36,996 nt of DNA from an uncultured Butyrivibrio sp. GTDB lineage: Bacteria; Bacillota; Clostridia; Lachnospirales; Lachnospiraceae. Both the position numbers and the translations under genes were made by a program. Under the pieces are notes generated by a model. That model made no database searches and was not told where the DNA came from. It worked only from the letters and a program-made list of their open reading frames with translations. Shown one piece after another: positions 7,737 to 15,634 of this stretch. How positions within the stretch are numbered: the first letter of the stretch is position 1; the number at the start of each line of letters is the position of its first letter. The stretch lies in the NCBI GenBank assembly GCA_947168335.1, contig CAMVLM010000001.1, forward strand, positions 1 through 36,996. Reading direction: 5' to 3'.

Positions 7737-8618
7737 TTAACTTCCACACTCGCTGCAGGGTGTCCTTCCTCCGACCTCGGATATGGGCACCGTTCTTATT
7801 CCTCTCTTGAGTCTGCTGCAATTAATGTTACTGTGATACCTGTTTCCATAATCAGTAATATATACCGTCGAACAGTTTCTGCTCCCGCAGTACTCACAAG
7901 GATAGTATTTACTACCATCCTTGCTTCGCTCTGCTCCGACACTTTCCTTCGACGCCGATCTGATGTGAAGCTTAAGGTGTGAGCATCCAAGACTTCTGTG
8001 GTAAGAATGACCTGTCTTCGTGATGTACACCATTTCCTCAGATTCATCTGCCTCTTCCGTCCCGTATCCCGATGGGGAATATCCGGTGAAAGTGTGACCA
8101 TAGAATCTGCTCTCAACACCAAAATTAGTGAAGGCGGCGATTCCAAACATGGGATGAACTTTGTAAGATACGATGATGTCTATGACATCCTTGTCCGAGG
8201 AAAGAAGCGACTCCTTAAACGAAACTCCTGACGCTCCTCCAACAATAGGGCTGTGTGTCAGATAATTTTCGCCCAGATAGGATTTTGTTCTTTTACCTGC
8301 ATATATCGCAGATAATGCACCCTTTACTTTGTCTTCGCCTTCCCTATCTCCTCCAATCCTTGACAGAGCCGCTGTCTCCATAATCTGACTCCCCGCCTGG
8401 TGAAGAGCAGCCTCCATGTCACACTGGAGCTTTAAAATATCAAAGGCTCCAAGAATATTTACAAAGAAAAATATAAATATTGGCAGCACCAATGATGCTT
8501 CAACCGTCACCGAAGCAGCCGGTGACAGCCTTTTTCCCGTCTTTGCCCGGAGAAGCAAGTCCTTTCTTATTAATTTTGATAATTTATTTACTACATCGAT
8601 TTCCATTCCGATTTTCAT
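7737..8618 (-). CDS. TadE-like protein with duplicated C-terminal Cys/His modules
   Basis: This 293-residue protein has an N-terminal pilin-like segment, SPAASVTVEASLVLPIFIFFF (32-52), with the Glu typical of TadE. A mid region follows, then two similar modules at 197-244 and 252-291. Each begins VYIT, then has Tyr-His, a Cys 5 residues after the His, and a closing Pro-Cys-x2-Cys: His207, Cys212, Cys241, Cys244 and His262, Cys267, Cys288, Cys291. The spacing suggests a small metal- or disulfide-stabilised fold; similar single modules occur at the C-termini of other secreted Firmicute proteins. An alternative start exists at Met5. The function at the cell surface is unknown. Confidence 0.75.
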   Translation of the reverse strand: MKIGMEIDVVNKLSKLIRKDLLLRAKTGKRLSPAASVTVEASLVLPIFIFFFVNILGAFDILKLQCDMEAALHQAGSQIMETAALSRIGGDREGEDKVKGALSAIYAGKRTKSYLGENYLTHSPIVGGASGVSFKESLLSSDKDVIDIIVSYKVHPMFGIAAFTNFGVESRFYGHTFTGYSPSGYGTEEADESEEMVYITKTGHSYHRSLGCSHLKLHIRSASKESVGAERSKDGSKYYPCEYCGSRNCSTVYITDYGNRYHSNINCSRLKRGIRTVPISEVGGRTPCSECGS

Positions 8619-8654
8619 TTCTGAAAAAGGCCATCACCGGCTGCTTCGGCACAA

Positions 8655-10133
8655 TTAATACCTCTCATAGCCGTAGATACGCTCAATTTCCAAACTCCTT
8701 ATATTTCTACTTTGTATGTCAAATGATGCCCTGAAGACATCTATGCAATTGTCCATTTTAAAATGGGAATTTCCCTCGGTTGTTCTGACATTCATCTCCA
8801 TGATGTCCATTAATCTGAAGGTCTTTTTAGTTTTATCCTTCATTAAAAGAAGCATTTTCAGATAATCCTCATAACTAAGGCCGCTTCCACCGCCTTCCTT
8901 CAGGTGATTCTGAAAATTCAGCATATTTTCAAGGGAAAGGTTCCATGAAGCACAATCCTTTATCAGAGGCACTCTGCCTCCTGTCAGCAGGATTCGTAAA
9001 TCTGAAATTGTCTCCGCAAAAGTCCAGGAAAAAATAATTGCATATTTGATTGCTTCCACAGCAGTCGGCACCTGAAGTACGATAGCAGCAGTCATTGCCA
9101 GAGCTTCAGCCTCCATCTGCTTTTGCTCGTCAGTGAGTATATAGGCAAAGTTTGATGCTTCTCTCCAAAAGAACAGGGTGTTGATTACTTTTTCCAGATT
9201 TTTGTAGTCGCTGGCCTTTCCTCCATATATGTATTCAAGCTCATACTTAAGGACAGCCTCCGCATTTTCTCTTCCATAACATCCGCATTTTTCAAAAATG
9301 TATTCATTAAAAAGTGCTGTTGATGCAAGGCTTTCCGGTTCACTCTGATCAAGTCCCGTACCATGATTTCTTTCCCGATTTGATATGTATCTATCAGTAT
9401 TAATTGCTGCATCTGATAACGCATTTATATCCGGTGCACAAAGAGAGAGAATTCCTATTGTTTTCTTGGCTGAAACCTGCCCGGCCGGATTGTCGGCTGT
9501 TATTTCGACCTCCTCTCCATCTTCATCTATATCCGTATACTTGATATCAGATAGTTCTTTGGCATTTTTACCTGCCAGCTCTTCAACATTCAGAGAATCG
9601 TATCCGGATTCCTTTAAGATACCTATGTTCTTTTCAATTTCCGCAAGACTTCCTTCAACAGGATCGGCTTCCATATAAGCTAAAATCTGTCTTCTAAGAA
9701 CAGCTCCATTTCCGTCTGATGCAACAGAAAAGCCTTCAACACTTACTTCATTCAGCCTTGCAGATATCTGAGGCTTTCTTCCGGTTAAAATACCAACAGG
9801 AGAAAGCTCGAAGTTTTTAGTGAAATACAAAGACAGGTGCTCCTCAACATTTTTTATGGAGCCCTTTGAAGTAGAAAAAGAATCATCAAGAAAGATAAGG
9901 CCATATTTATCAAACAGTGCCCTGTTGTACTCTCCAAGTACAGAAGTACATGCAATATCAGTTACCAGTTCACTCTTCATTTTTACAGCGCCTACCCTGG
10001 CTCCCTGCAAAAGCGCAAGGATCAGGGAAAGAATCACTGTTATTGATAGCGACAGATAAACCGTAAGATAAGCATCAGCCTCCTGTAACTTGTCTCGCAT
10101 CAGAATTGATGGTCTTAAAGATTTCCTTAACAA
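8655..10133 (-). CDS. DUF5702-like Tad-locus protein, TadG position
   Basis: This protein of up to 492 residues has one N-terminal membrane helix, YLTVYLSLSITVILSLILAL, followed by a large mostly extracytoplasmic region without motifs I can name; I recall the family as DUF5702, which recurs in clostridial tad loci where TadG would be expected. Start choice is uncertain. A TTG at 10133 has AAGGAG 10 nt upstream, but that sequence also encodes Lys-Glu of the pilin, so it could be chance. An ATG at 10100 gives MRDKLQEADAYLTVY without a clear ribosome binding site. Either start overlaps the pilin gene, by 59 or 26 bp. Confidence 0.75.
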   Translation of the reverse strand: MLRKSLRPSILMRDKLQEADAYLTVYLSLSITVILSLILALLQGARVGAVKMKSELVTDIACTSVLGEYNRALFDKYGLIFLDDSFSTSKGSIKNVEEHLSLYFTKNFELSPVGILTGRKPQISARLNEVSVEGFSVASDGNGAVLRRQILAYMEADPVEGSLAEIEKNIGILKESGYDSLNVEELAGKNAKELSDIKYTDIDEDGEEVEITADNPAGQVSAKKTIGILSLCAPDINALSDAAINTDRYISNRERNHGTGLDQSEPESLASTALFNEYIFEKCGCYGRENAEAVLKYELEYIYGGKASDYKNLEKVINTLFFWREASNFAYILTDEQKQMEAEALAMTAAIVLQVPTAVEAIKYAIIFSWTFAETISDLRILLTGGRVPLIKDCASWNLSLENMLNFQNHLKEGGGSGLSYEDYLKMLLLMKDKTKKTFRLMDIMEMNVRTTEGNSHFKMDNCIDVFRASFDIQSRNIRSLEIERIYGYERY

Positions 10134-10320
10134 GTCCGTCTATCTCCTTTTTAAATACGATTACAAGTCCGATGAGCACCACAATAATAAGAATCACCTC
10201 TACTGTGCCCATTCCGCTCTCGTCTGAAAGGAATCTCTTTACATTCCCCATAGCCTTTTGTCCAAAAGCCTTAGCCTTTGAAACCACATCAGTTTTAAAT
10301 ACAGTTACATTGTTATTCAT
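10075..10320 (-). CDS. flp: Flp/Flp1-type class IVb pilin, major subunit
   Basis: This 81-residue protein has the layout of a Flp1-type pilin: a 36-residue basic leader ending DESG, then MGTVEVILIIVVLIGLVIVF as the helix that packs in the fibre. Cleavage after Gly36 would place Glu41 at mature position +5, the conserved residue of type IV pilins, leaving a mature pilin of about 45 residues. AGGAGG stands 6 nt before the ATG, the best ribosome binding site in the operon, which fits a protein made in large excess. A hairpin at 10349-10369 upstream may protect its part of the mRNA. Confidence 0.88.
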   Translation of the reverse strand: MNNNVTVFKTDVVSKAKAFGQKAMGNVKRFLSDESGMGTVEVILIIVVLIGLVIVFKKEIDGLVKEIFKTINSDARQVTGG

Positions 10321-10348
10321 TTTTTCCTCCTAAATAATATGTTTATAA

Positions 10349-10369
10349 GTAATTCCCCTTCGGGATTAC
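10349..10369 (-). other. Hairpin between tadC and the pilin gene
   Basis: GTAAT and CCC pair with GGG and ATTAC around a 4-nt loop, with one bulged T. On the minus strand no T-run follows, so it is not a standard terminator. It may be a processing or stabilising structure that raises pilin mRNA relative to upstream genes. Confidence 0.45.
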
Positions 10370-10371
10370 CA

Positions 10372-11844
10372 TCAAAATGATAAATATGCAGGTATTACAA
10401 CAACTACCATTACTATCAACAGCATCATTACCATCGGAACAAGGAGCTTGGTACCTGCTTCCTCTCCAAGTTTTCTGGCATAGGACATTCTCTCATCCGT
10501 TGCCTTATCCGATTCTTCGTATAAAAGATCCAAAAGCTCGCTGTTTCCCTTCTTAAGATTTTGGGAAAGCAGGGTTACAAGCCTTGTGTACTGCTGTGCG
10601 CCGCATCTTACAGCCAGCCTTTCGTATGCCGACAATTCCGGGACACCGCTTTCCATCTCATTACAGCTTCTGTGGATTTCTTCATATAAAAAGCTTCTTT
10701 TCCCGCCCAGCTTTAAATCCTTCTGATATTCTGCGGAAAACAACCTGAAGATTCCTCTTACAGACATACCTGCACCCATATATAGCACAAGTCTTGAGAT
10801 AAACTGCGGATACTCCATCATCATGCTCCGTCTTCTGTCCTCTACTTCCTTCGACAACTCCTTATCTTTGGAAACATAGATCAGACCTGCTGCCATAACA
10901 ACAAAGAGCATTAATAGGAGACTGTTGTCCTCTACTTTTTCTTTCCAGATAAGTTCTGTTCCTTCAGCATCTGAAGGCAAACTGAAACTTTTATCCTCTC
11001 TGGTGCTTTCTTCTGAATGCAAAAGCTTTTCGCGGATGCTTTTTCTCATATGTTCATATTCCGTGAAGTTCTTTGGGAATACTTTGGCTTCAAACACCTT
11101 CTCCCAGTGCATGTCCAGATATCTGATATTGGCTGTAAGCATCACCACCTGGCCGGCTTTGGGAACACTTTCCGCTTCAACTCGTCCGTCAGAATGGATA
11201 ATATCTATGTCACCAGACTGCCATTCTATTTTGAAGGGATACCCCGGGACACTTTCTACAAGCTTAAGATCAGATTCCACGCAGCTAAGGCTTTCATTTT
11301 CAGAAAGAATTATCCATGAAAGCTCTTCCGACATTTCCTTATACAAAGCTTCTGCTTCACTCCTTGTGTAGGACTGTGCACTTACCTCGAAATCAAAGTC
11401 GCCGTAATCAATTCCATTAATACCTTTTGCTTCCACATATCTGGTCTCGCTGCTCTCTTTGTAGTCAGGTCTTATCATCTTGTTTTCCTCATCAAAATCA
11501 GTATTCCTTTTAGCTGAAATGCTACTGATAAGGGCAAGAACTGCACCAAGAGTTACGATCATTAAGACTATGCTTATTTTTTGAATGTAGTAGGATTTTA
11601 GTTCAGCCTTGACATTTGGCTTTGAATGAAGAGTCTTCAAATACTCGTTGACCCTTCTTTTACTAAGAGATCTTAAAAAGAATTTGTTTTCAGATAAAAA
11701 TCTTCTGTAGATAAATGCACCTATTTTATCGTAGGCCCGCTGTATTCCGGTGTGCTTTAAGTCATCAGGAAGTTCCTCCTCCGAAGACAGCAGGTACAAA
11801 AGTCCCATATAAAGTGGGATTACAAGATATATAATTATTTTCAT
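10372..11844 (-). CDS. tadC: TadC-like type II secretion F-domain protein with a large extracytoplasmic insert
   Basis: This 490-residue inner-membrane platform protein has a short N-terminal membrane helix, a second near 90-110, then about 200 mostly polar residues (roughly 112-312), a helix at SLLLMLFVVMAAGLIYV, and a C-terminal T2SSF domain with YPQFISRLVLYMGAGMSVRG and a final helix VPMVMMLLIVMVVVVIPAYL. TadB and TadC form the membrane platform on which TadA pushes pilins outward. Ordinary TadC proteins are nearer 300 residues, so the insert is the unusual part. AGGGAGGG precedes the ATG, 9 bp after the tadB stop. Confidence 0.85.
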   Translation of the reverse strand: MKIIIYLVIPLYMGLLYLLSSEEELPDDLKHTGIQRAYDKIGAFIYRRFLSENKFFLRSLSKRRVNEYLKTLHSKPNVKAELKSYYIQKISIVLMIVTLGAVLALISSISAKRNTDFDEENKMIRPDYKESSETRYVEAKGINGIDYGDFDFEVSAQSYTRSEAEALYKEMSEELSWIILSENESLSCVESDLKLVESVPGYPFKIEWQSGDIDIIHSDGRVEAESVPKAGQVVMLTANIRYLDMHWEKVFEAKVFPKNFTEYEHMRKSIREKLLHSEESTREDKSFSLPSDAEGTELIWKEKVEDNSLLLMLFVVMAAGLIYVSKDKELSKEVEDRRRSMMMEYPQFISRLVLYMGAGMSVRGIFRLFSAEYQKDLKLGGKRSFLYEEIHRSCNEMESGVPELSAYERLAVRCGAQQYTRLVTLLSQNLKKGNSELLDLLYEESDKATDERMSYARKLGEEAGTKLLVPMVMMLLIVMVVVVIPAYLSF

Positions 11845-11853
11845 CCGCCCTCC

Positions 11854-12618
11854 CTATATTTCTATTGCAATGATTTTTTCTATCATGAGATAAGAAACGC
11901 CATACAGAATAAGGCAGGCCGTCATTACCAGTATTCCAAAGATATTTCCATAAAGCGGATCCAGAAATCCCGGATTGGTAACGCCGACATAGGCTATAAT
12001 CCCAAAAGGAACAAGCTCCATTATCTGTGCCTCCATCCTTTTTGCGGCAATAAGCACATCTATCTCGTTCTCAACTTCTATTGTCCTGCCTATGACATTC
12101 ACTGATCTTTCAATAATCTCTGTCATGTTTCCGCCACTTCTTTTTGCCACAGAGAAAACTCCTGCAAATTCCCGGATATCTCTGTTTTCACTGCTGATTC
12201 CCAGTTCCTTTATCATTGTTTCTATAGGAATATTATTCTTTATCCCCAGCTCTATCTTCTGAAGTTCTCTGCAGATAGGCGAGTTTTTTCCATAAAGAAG
12301 TCGCATGTCTTTCTTTGCTTCGATAAAGGAATTTTCTATGGAATATCCCGCTTTCTGGGCAGTAGATACCGACATCATGGCATCCTTGAACTGCACTCCC
12401 AGTTCATGATTCTCCATTCTCTTCTTTTTTTCTTTTTGTAAAACAATCAGGAAAATAGCAAGCGGCATAAGGAAAAATGCCACGGTAAAAGATCCGTAAA
12501 AAAGCCTCCCGACGGCTGTTATAATTATGATTCCTCTGATTATCAGCGGTGCATCCCTTGCGGAAAACTTACAGGCTAAGACCCGCTGATAGAAGTTTTT
12601 CATTATTGCGAAGTTCAT
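11854..12618 (-). CDS. tadB: TadB-like type II secretion F-domain protein
   Basis: This 254-residue protein has two N-terminal membrane segments, a cytoplasmic T2SSF domain at about 75-200 (FKDAMMSVSTAQKAGYSIENSF, then EFAGVFSVAKRSGGNMTEII), and two C-terminal helices. It is the partner of TadC in the inner-membrane platform. The listed ATG overlaps the end of tadA by 50 bp; a second ATG (Met6, 12603) overlaps by 35 bp. Neither has a strong ribosome binding site, so translation is probably coupled to tadA. Confidence 0.9.
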   Translation of the reverse strand: MNFAIMKNFYQRVLACKFSARDAPLIIRGIIIITAVGRLFYGSFTVAFFLMPLAIFLIVLQKEKKKRMENHELGVQFKDAMMSVSTAQKAGYSIENSFIEAKKDMRLLYGKNSPICRELQKIELGIKNNIPIETMIKELGISSENRDIREFAGVFSVAKRSGGNMTEIIERSVNVIGRTIEVENEIDVLIAAKRMEAQIMELVPFGIIAYVGVTNPGFLDPLYGNIFGILVMTACLILYGVSYLMIEKIIAIEI

Positions 12619-13795
12619 TCAGCTTTTTCCACTCCCCTCTGATTTTCATATTTTCATCCACTCCCAGTTCTTCAAATCTGAAAAGCGGTACAAGCTCAAT
12701 TTCTCCGGTATTTTTATCAAGATTCCCGGTAAGCTCACATACTTCAAGAACTTTTCTTGTTTTATCCCGAAGTCGCCCAAGCTGCACTATTATGTCTATT
12801 CCGGAAGCTATCTGTCCTCTTATTGCAGATAATGGTATATCCATTCCCATGAGAACCATTGTTTCCAGACGGGAAAGCATATCTCTTGCGCTGTTGGCAT
12901 GACCTGTTGACATTGAGATGTGACCGGTATTCATAGCCTGCAGCATATCAACACATTCCTCACCTCTGACCTCGCCCACGATGATACGTGTCGGTCTCAT
13001 TCGGAGAGATGATTTGATAAGATCTCTGATCGTGATTTCCTTACAGCCTTCTACATTTGCGTTTCTGGTTTCCATGCGGACAATGTTGGGAACATGCCGT
13101 ATCTGCAGCTCAGCGTTATCTTCGATCGTGATTAATCTGTCGTCTTGTGGAATACTATCTGATAGAGCATTCAGAAAGGTGGTTTTCCCGGAACCGGTAC
13201 CACCGGAGATAAAGATATTGTAGCCTGCTTTTACAAGCGTTTTCAGGTAATCCGAAAGTTCTTCGGTAATGGATCCGATTTCAATCAGTTTGTCCATAGT
13301 TATTGGATTATCCGGAAACCTTCGTATAGTGATTATCGGTCCGTTGAGAGCCACGGGTCCAAGTACAATATTCACACGGGAACCGTTTTCAAGTCTTGCA
13401 TCTACAATGGGGGAGGATTCATTCACCACCCTGTTGCATTTGCTGACTATCTGTTGGATAACGTCCTCCAGCTTTTCTTTTGATTCAAAACTCATATCGT
13501 ATTTAAAGAGCCTGCCATCCTTTTCCACAAATATGTTGTCCGTCCCGTTAACCATGATTTCCGTAACCGAAGGGTCATCCACCAGATGCTGCAGGACATC
13601 CAGCTTTCTAATGGAGTAAAACAGCTCTTTTCGAAGTTTCAGCTTTTCCTCAATAGAGATATTTCTGCTCCTTGATACCTTAAGGATATGCCTGTCTATC
13701 CGCGAGAGCATCTCCTCATCATCCACATCCCTGGAAAAATCCATCTCTGCCAAAATGCCATCTTTTATAATCTTTTTCAGTTCATCACGGCTCAT
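12569..13795 (-). CDS. tadA: TadA/CpaF secretion ATPase
   Basis: This 408-residue hexameric motor ATPase drives Flp pilus assembly at the cytoplasmic face. Visible motifs are Walker A GGTGSGKTT (198-206), Walker B IIVGEVRGEE (271-280) and the His box TGHISMSTGHANSA (290-303). The Asp box region LITIEDNAELQI lies at 221-232. In the His box the usual GHxGS is GHISM, a small departure. The gene starts at an ATGA shared with the tadZ stop, with AAGGAGG upstream, and overlaps tadB at its end. Confidence 0.97.
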   Translation of the reverse strand: MSRDELKKIIKDGILAEMDFSRDVDDEEMLSRIDRHILKVSRSRNISIEEKLKLRKELFYSIRKLDVLQHLVDDPSVTEIMVNGTDNIFVEKDGRLFKYDMSFESKEKLEDVIQQIVSKCNRVVNESSPIVDARLENGSRVNIVLGPVALNGPIITIRRFPDNPITMDKLIEIGSITEELSDYLKTLVKAGYNIFISGGTGSGKTTFLNALSDSIPQDDRLITIEDNAELQIRHVPNIVRMETRNANVEGCKEITIRDLIKSSLRMRPTRIIVGEVRGEECVDMLQAMNTGHISMSTGHANSARDMLSRLETMVLMGMDIPLSAIRGQIASGIDIIVQLGRLRDKTRKVLEVCELTGNLDKNTGEIELVPLFRFEELGVDENMKIRGEWKKLNELRNNEKLLSAGLSL

Positions 13796-14781
13796 TGTTT
13801 TATGCCTCCTTGTGACTGCATCAGGTACTTTGACTGAAGATCTCTCGATTTTCCAACATCAGCTACTATCAGTCTGCCCATGTCAAATTCCTCTGTATGT
13901 TCCAGCTCTGCGGTAAAAATATTCATCCTCTCCATAGGATTTTTCCCCTGACACGAAAGCGAAACGACAGTGTCACATGCCTTTAATAGCTCCGGCAAAA
14001 GCCCCATTCCTTCCACAATATCAAGAACAAGGATTTCATATTTTCCTGTTTCTTCAATCGCTCTTATAAGCCTAAGGTAATCCTCGGCTGTTGCATCGCG
14101 GATCTGACCGTCTGACACAGGCACAAAATCAAATTTGTTATATTTTCTTGCTGCTTTTTCCAGATAGATGGAAAACTTTTCGGGTTCACATTTTGAATAA
14201 TACATAAGATCAGAAATATTCTCGGCATATTCATCCGCCCTTAGCTGCTGCAGACTGCAATATGAATCATTGTTCAGATACAGACTTCTGTGTTCCCGGG
14301 CCATTTCCTCAGTAAAATCAAGTGCCGCTCCTGTCTGAATTATGCTTCGTACAGGCGTATAAAAACCTATGAGCTTCATATTATGTTTAGTGCTGCACCT
14401 AAGACCCGGTGAAATAATCCCCGGCATTTCCAGACACATGGAAAGAATGCTTTCTGCTATTTTTTCGCCGCTCTGATATTTCAGGGTTCTTTTTATATTC
14501 AGACCCTCGTCAGCACCAAATGCGCATTCATCTTCTCTAAGGCCCATAAACTTTTCTTCAAGTATCAGAATATTTTTAAAACCTTCTATTATTTCCCAGG
14601 AAAAAAGCTTTTCCGATATGATAAGAAGTGCATCTTTCCTGTGTTCAAATTCTGCAAGCAGCCCGGGATCTGTAAATTCAGAGATTTCAAATGGAATACT
14701 CAGAAATTCCCTTAAAAAGCTGTCCATTTTTTTGCAGTACTTTTCATCCCGGTCGCATATGACCAATTTATTCTTTTTCAT
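13792..14781 (-). CDS. tadZ: TadZ/CpaE-like protein with a degenerate P-loop
   Basis: This 329-residue protein occupies the tadZ position directly before tadA. Residues 1-120 resemble a receiver-like or atypical N-terminal domain (KLVICDRDEKYCKKMDSFL). From about 135 the order of strands is that of MinD/ParA-type ATPases: KLIGFYTPVR, then a helix, SLYLNNDSY, and KYEILVLDIVEG for the third. Where active members have a GKT/S P-loop, this protein reads YTPVRSIIQTGA (141-152), with no Lys-Ser/Thr pair, so ATP hydrolysis is unlikely. TadZ proteins mark the pole and recruit TadA. The call rests on position and fold outline. Confidence 0.75.
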   Translation of the reverse strand: MKKNKLVICDRDEKYCKKMDSFLREFLSIPFEISEFTDPGLLAEFEHRKDALLIISEKLFSWEIIEGFKNILILEEKFMGLREDECAFGADEGLNIKRTLKYQSGEKIAESILSMCLEMPGIISPGLRCSTKHNMKLIGFYTPVRSIIQTGAALDFTEEMAREHRSLYLNNDSYCSLQQLRADEYAENISDLMYYSKCEPEKFSIYLEKAARKYNKFDFVPVSDGQIRDATAEDYLRLIRAIEETGKYEILVLDIVEGMGLLPELLKACDTVVSLSCQGKNPMERMNIFTAELEHTEEFDMGRLIVADVGKSRDLQSKYLMQSQGGIKQ

Positions 14782-14793
14782 TACAATTCCTTA

Positions 14794-15222
14794 TTAAAAA
14801 CTAAGTATACAATGGGTATTTGTGACCAGCAGAACACTGATCAGTATTGGCAGTGCAAAATGAATTGTCTGCCTGAAACTCTTTTCCAGAACGATTTTGA
14901 TAATTCCAATTATCGCTCCAATTACAAATGATAGCACCACTGCTGAAAGCAGCTCTTCACTTGATAAAAACAGTGCTATTACCATAAACAGTTTGATGTC
15001 TCCGGCACCAAGGCCTCCCAGCTTATAAACCGGAAGCATTGCTATCAGCATTACCGCAGCCCGAATCAGTTTCATAAAAAGCGGTTCAGGCGAAACATCA
15101 ATAAAAGCCGTTGCTATTCCTCCCAAAACACCAAGGAGCAGCCACTTGTTGAAAATTTTCTGTCTGCAAAGATCAGTAATAGCCGATCCTGATACAAGAC
15201 AGTACAGTATTGGTATTGCCAT
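14794..15222 (-). CDS. tadV: A24 family prepilin peptidase (TadV/CpaA), first gene of the tad operon
   Basis: This 142-residue membrane protein has the A24 aspartates Asp17 in SAITDLCRQKIFN and Asp75 in the GAGDIKL motif (72-78). It removes leader peptides from Flp pilins and TadE-like pseudopilins at the membrane. It is the first structural gene after the tad promoter, following a leader of about 200 nt. A second A24 gene lies at the far end of the operon. The weak AAAGAAAGAGTG region precedes the ATG. Confidence 0.9.
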   Translation of the reverse strand: MAIPILYCLVSGSAITDLCRQKIFNKWLLLGVLGGIATAFIDVSPEPLFMKLIRAAVMLIAMLPVYKLGGLGAGDIKLFMVIALFLSSEELLSAVVLSFVIGAIIGIIKIVLEKSFRQTIHFALPILISVLLVTNTHCILSF

Positions 15223-15240
15223 TTTTTCACTCTTTCTTTT

Positions 15241-15282
15241 TTAACAAACGATGATATCTAAGAGAAACAGACCTCCCAGCAT
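15241..15282 (-). CDS. Possible 13-residue leader peptide in the tad 5' leader
   Basis: ATG to TAA on the minus strand gives MLGGLFLLDIIVC. It lies inside the predicted leader, 18 bp before the first tad gene. There is no clear ribosome binding site. The composition is hydrophobic like its neighbour at 15321-15377. It may be chance. Confidence 0.2.
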   Translation of the reverse strand: MLGGLFLLDIIVC

Positions 15283-15303
15283 GTTAAAGTGAAGAGCCGG
15301 CTT

Positions 15304-15321
15304 AAAGCATATGAATGCTTT
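15304..15321 (-). other. Hairpin in the tad leader
   Basis: AAAGCAT (15304-15310) pairs with ATGCTTT (15315-15321) around a 4-nt loop. No T-run follows on the minus strand. It begins at the stop codon of the small reading frame at 15321-15377. Confidence 0.5.
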
Positions 15322-15377
15322 TATGCAGACTGCAGCAAGACGAACAGAAGGAACAGGGCGATTGCCGAGCCAGCCAT
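15321..15377 (-). CDS. Possible 18-residue hydrophobic peptide in the tad 5' leader
   Basis: ATG to TAA on the minus strand gives MAGSAIALFLLFVLLQSA, a single hydrophobic helix. AAGTGA just before the ATG is a weak ribosome binding site. The TAA stop overlaps a hairpin (15304-15321), an arrangement seen in translation-controlled leaders. No family is recognisable; treat as a candidate only. Confidence 0.3.
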   Translation of the reverse strand: MAGSAIALFLLFVLLQSA

Positions 15378-15421
15378 TTCACTTACTGATTTGTGGGAAT
15401 TTCTCTGTGTTGAGAATCAAC

Positions 15422-15457
15422 GCTGATGATAATATCAGCCGAAAAAAATAAAGTCAA
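15422..15457 (-). promoter_or_regulatory. tad operon promoter with a dyad over the -10
   Basis: On the minus strand TTGACT (15452-15457) and TATTAT (15429-15434) are 17 bp apart, a strong sigma-A-type promoter. The -10 lies in the middle of an inverted repeat, GCTGAT (15422-15427) and ATCAGC (15434-15439), a likely operator. The predicted start near 15422 gives a leader of about 200 nt before the first tad gene. Confidence 0.75.
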
Positions 15458-15519
15458 CAGTCGATTCTGACCTTTGAAATTATTATTAAAAATTTCATTT
15501 TTTCAAAAACAAAAGAAAA

Positions 15520-15561
15520 ATAGCCGAACTTTGCATTTTTTAAAAACACCCGTTCGGCTAT
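15520..15561 (-). terminator. Rho-independent terminator after fliS
   Basis: ATAGCCGAAC (15520-15529) and GTTCGGCTAT (15552-15561) form a 10-bp stem with a 22-nt loop. On the minus strand it is followed by TTTTTCTTTTGTTTTT. It closes the flagellin transcript 74 bp after the fliS stop and separates it from the tad promoter. Confidence 0.85.
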
Positions 15562-15634
15562 GTATAAACTATAGTAGAAAAACAATTTAAAATTTTTTTT
15601 TATTAATTTTTGTACTTAATCTTTTGAAATTTTT

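Noticed and set aside
15223..15430. Cyclic di-GMP riboswitch in the tad leader
   Set aside because: I looked because pilus genes in clostridia are often controlled this way, but the conserved GEMM core and its paired stems are not visible.
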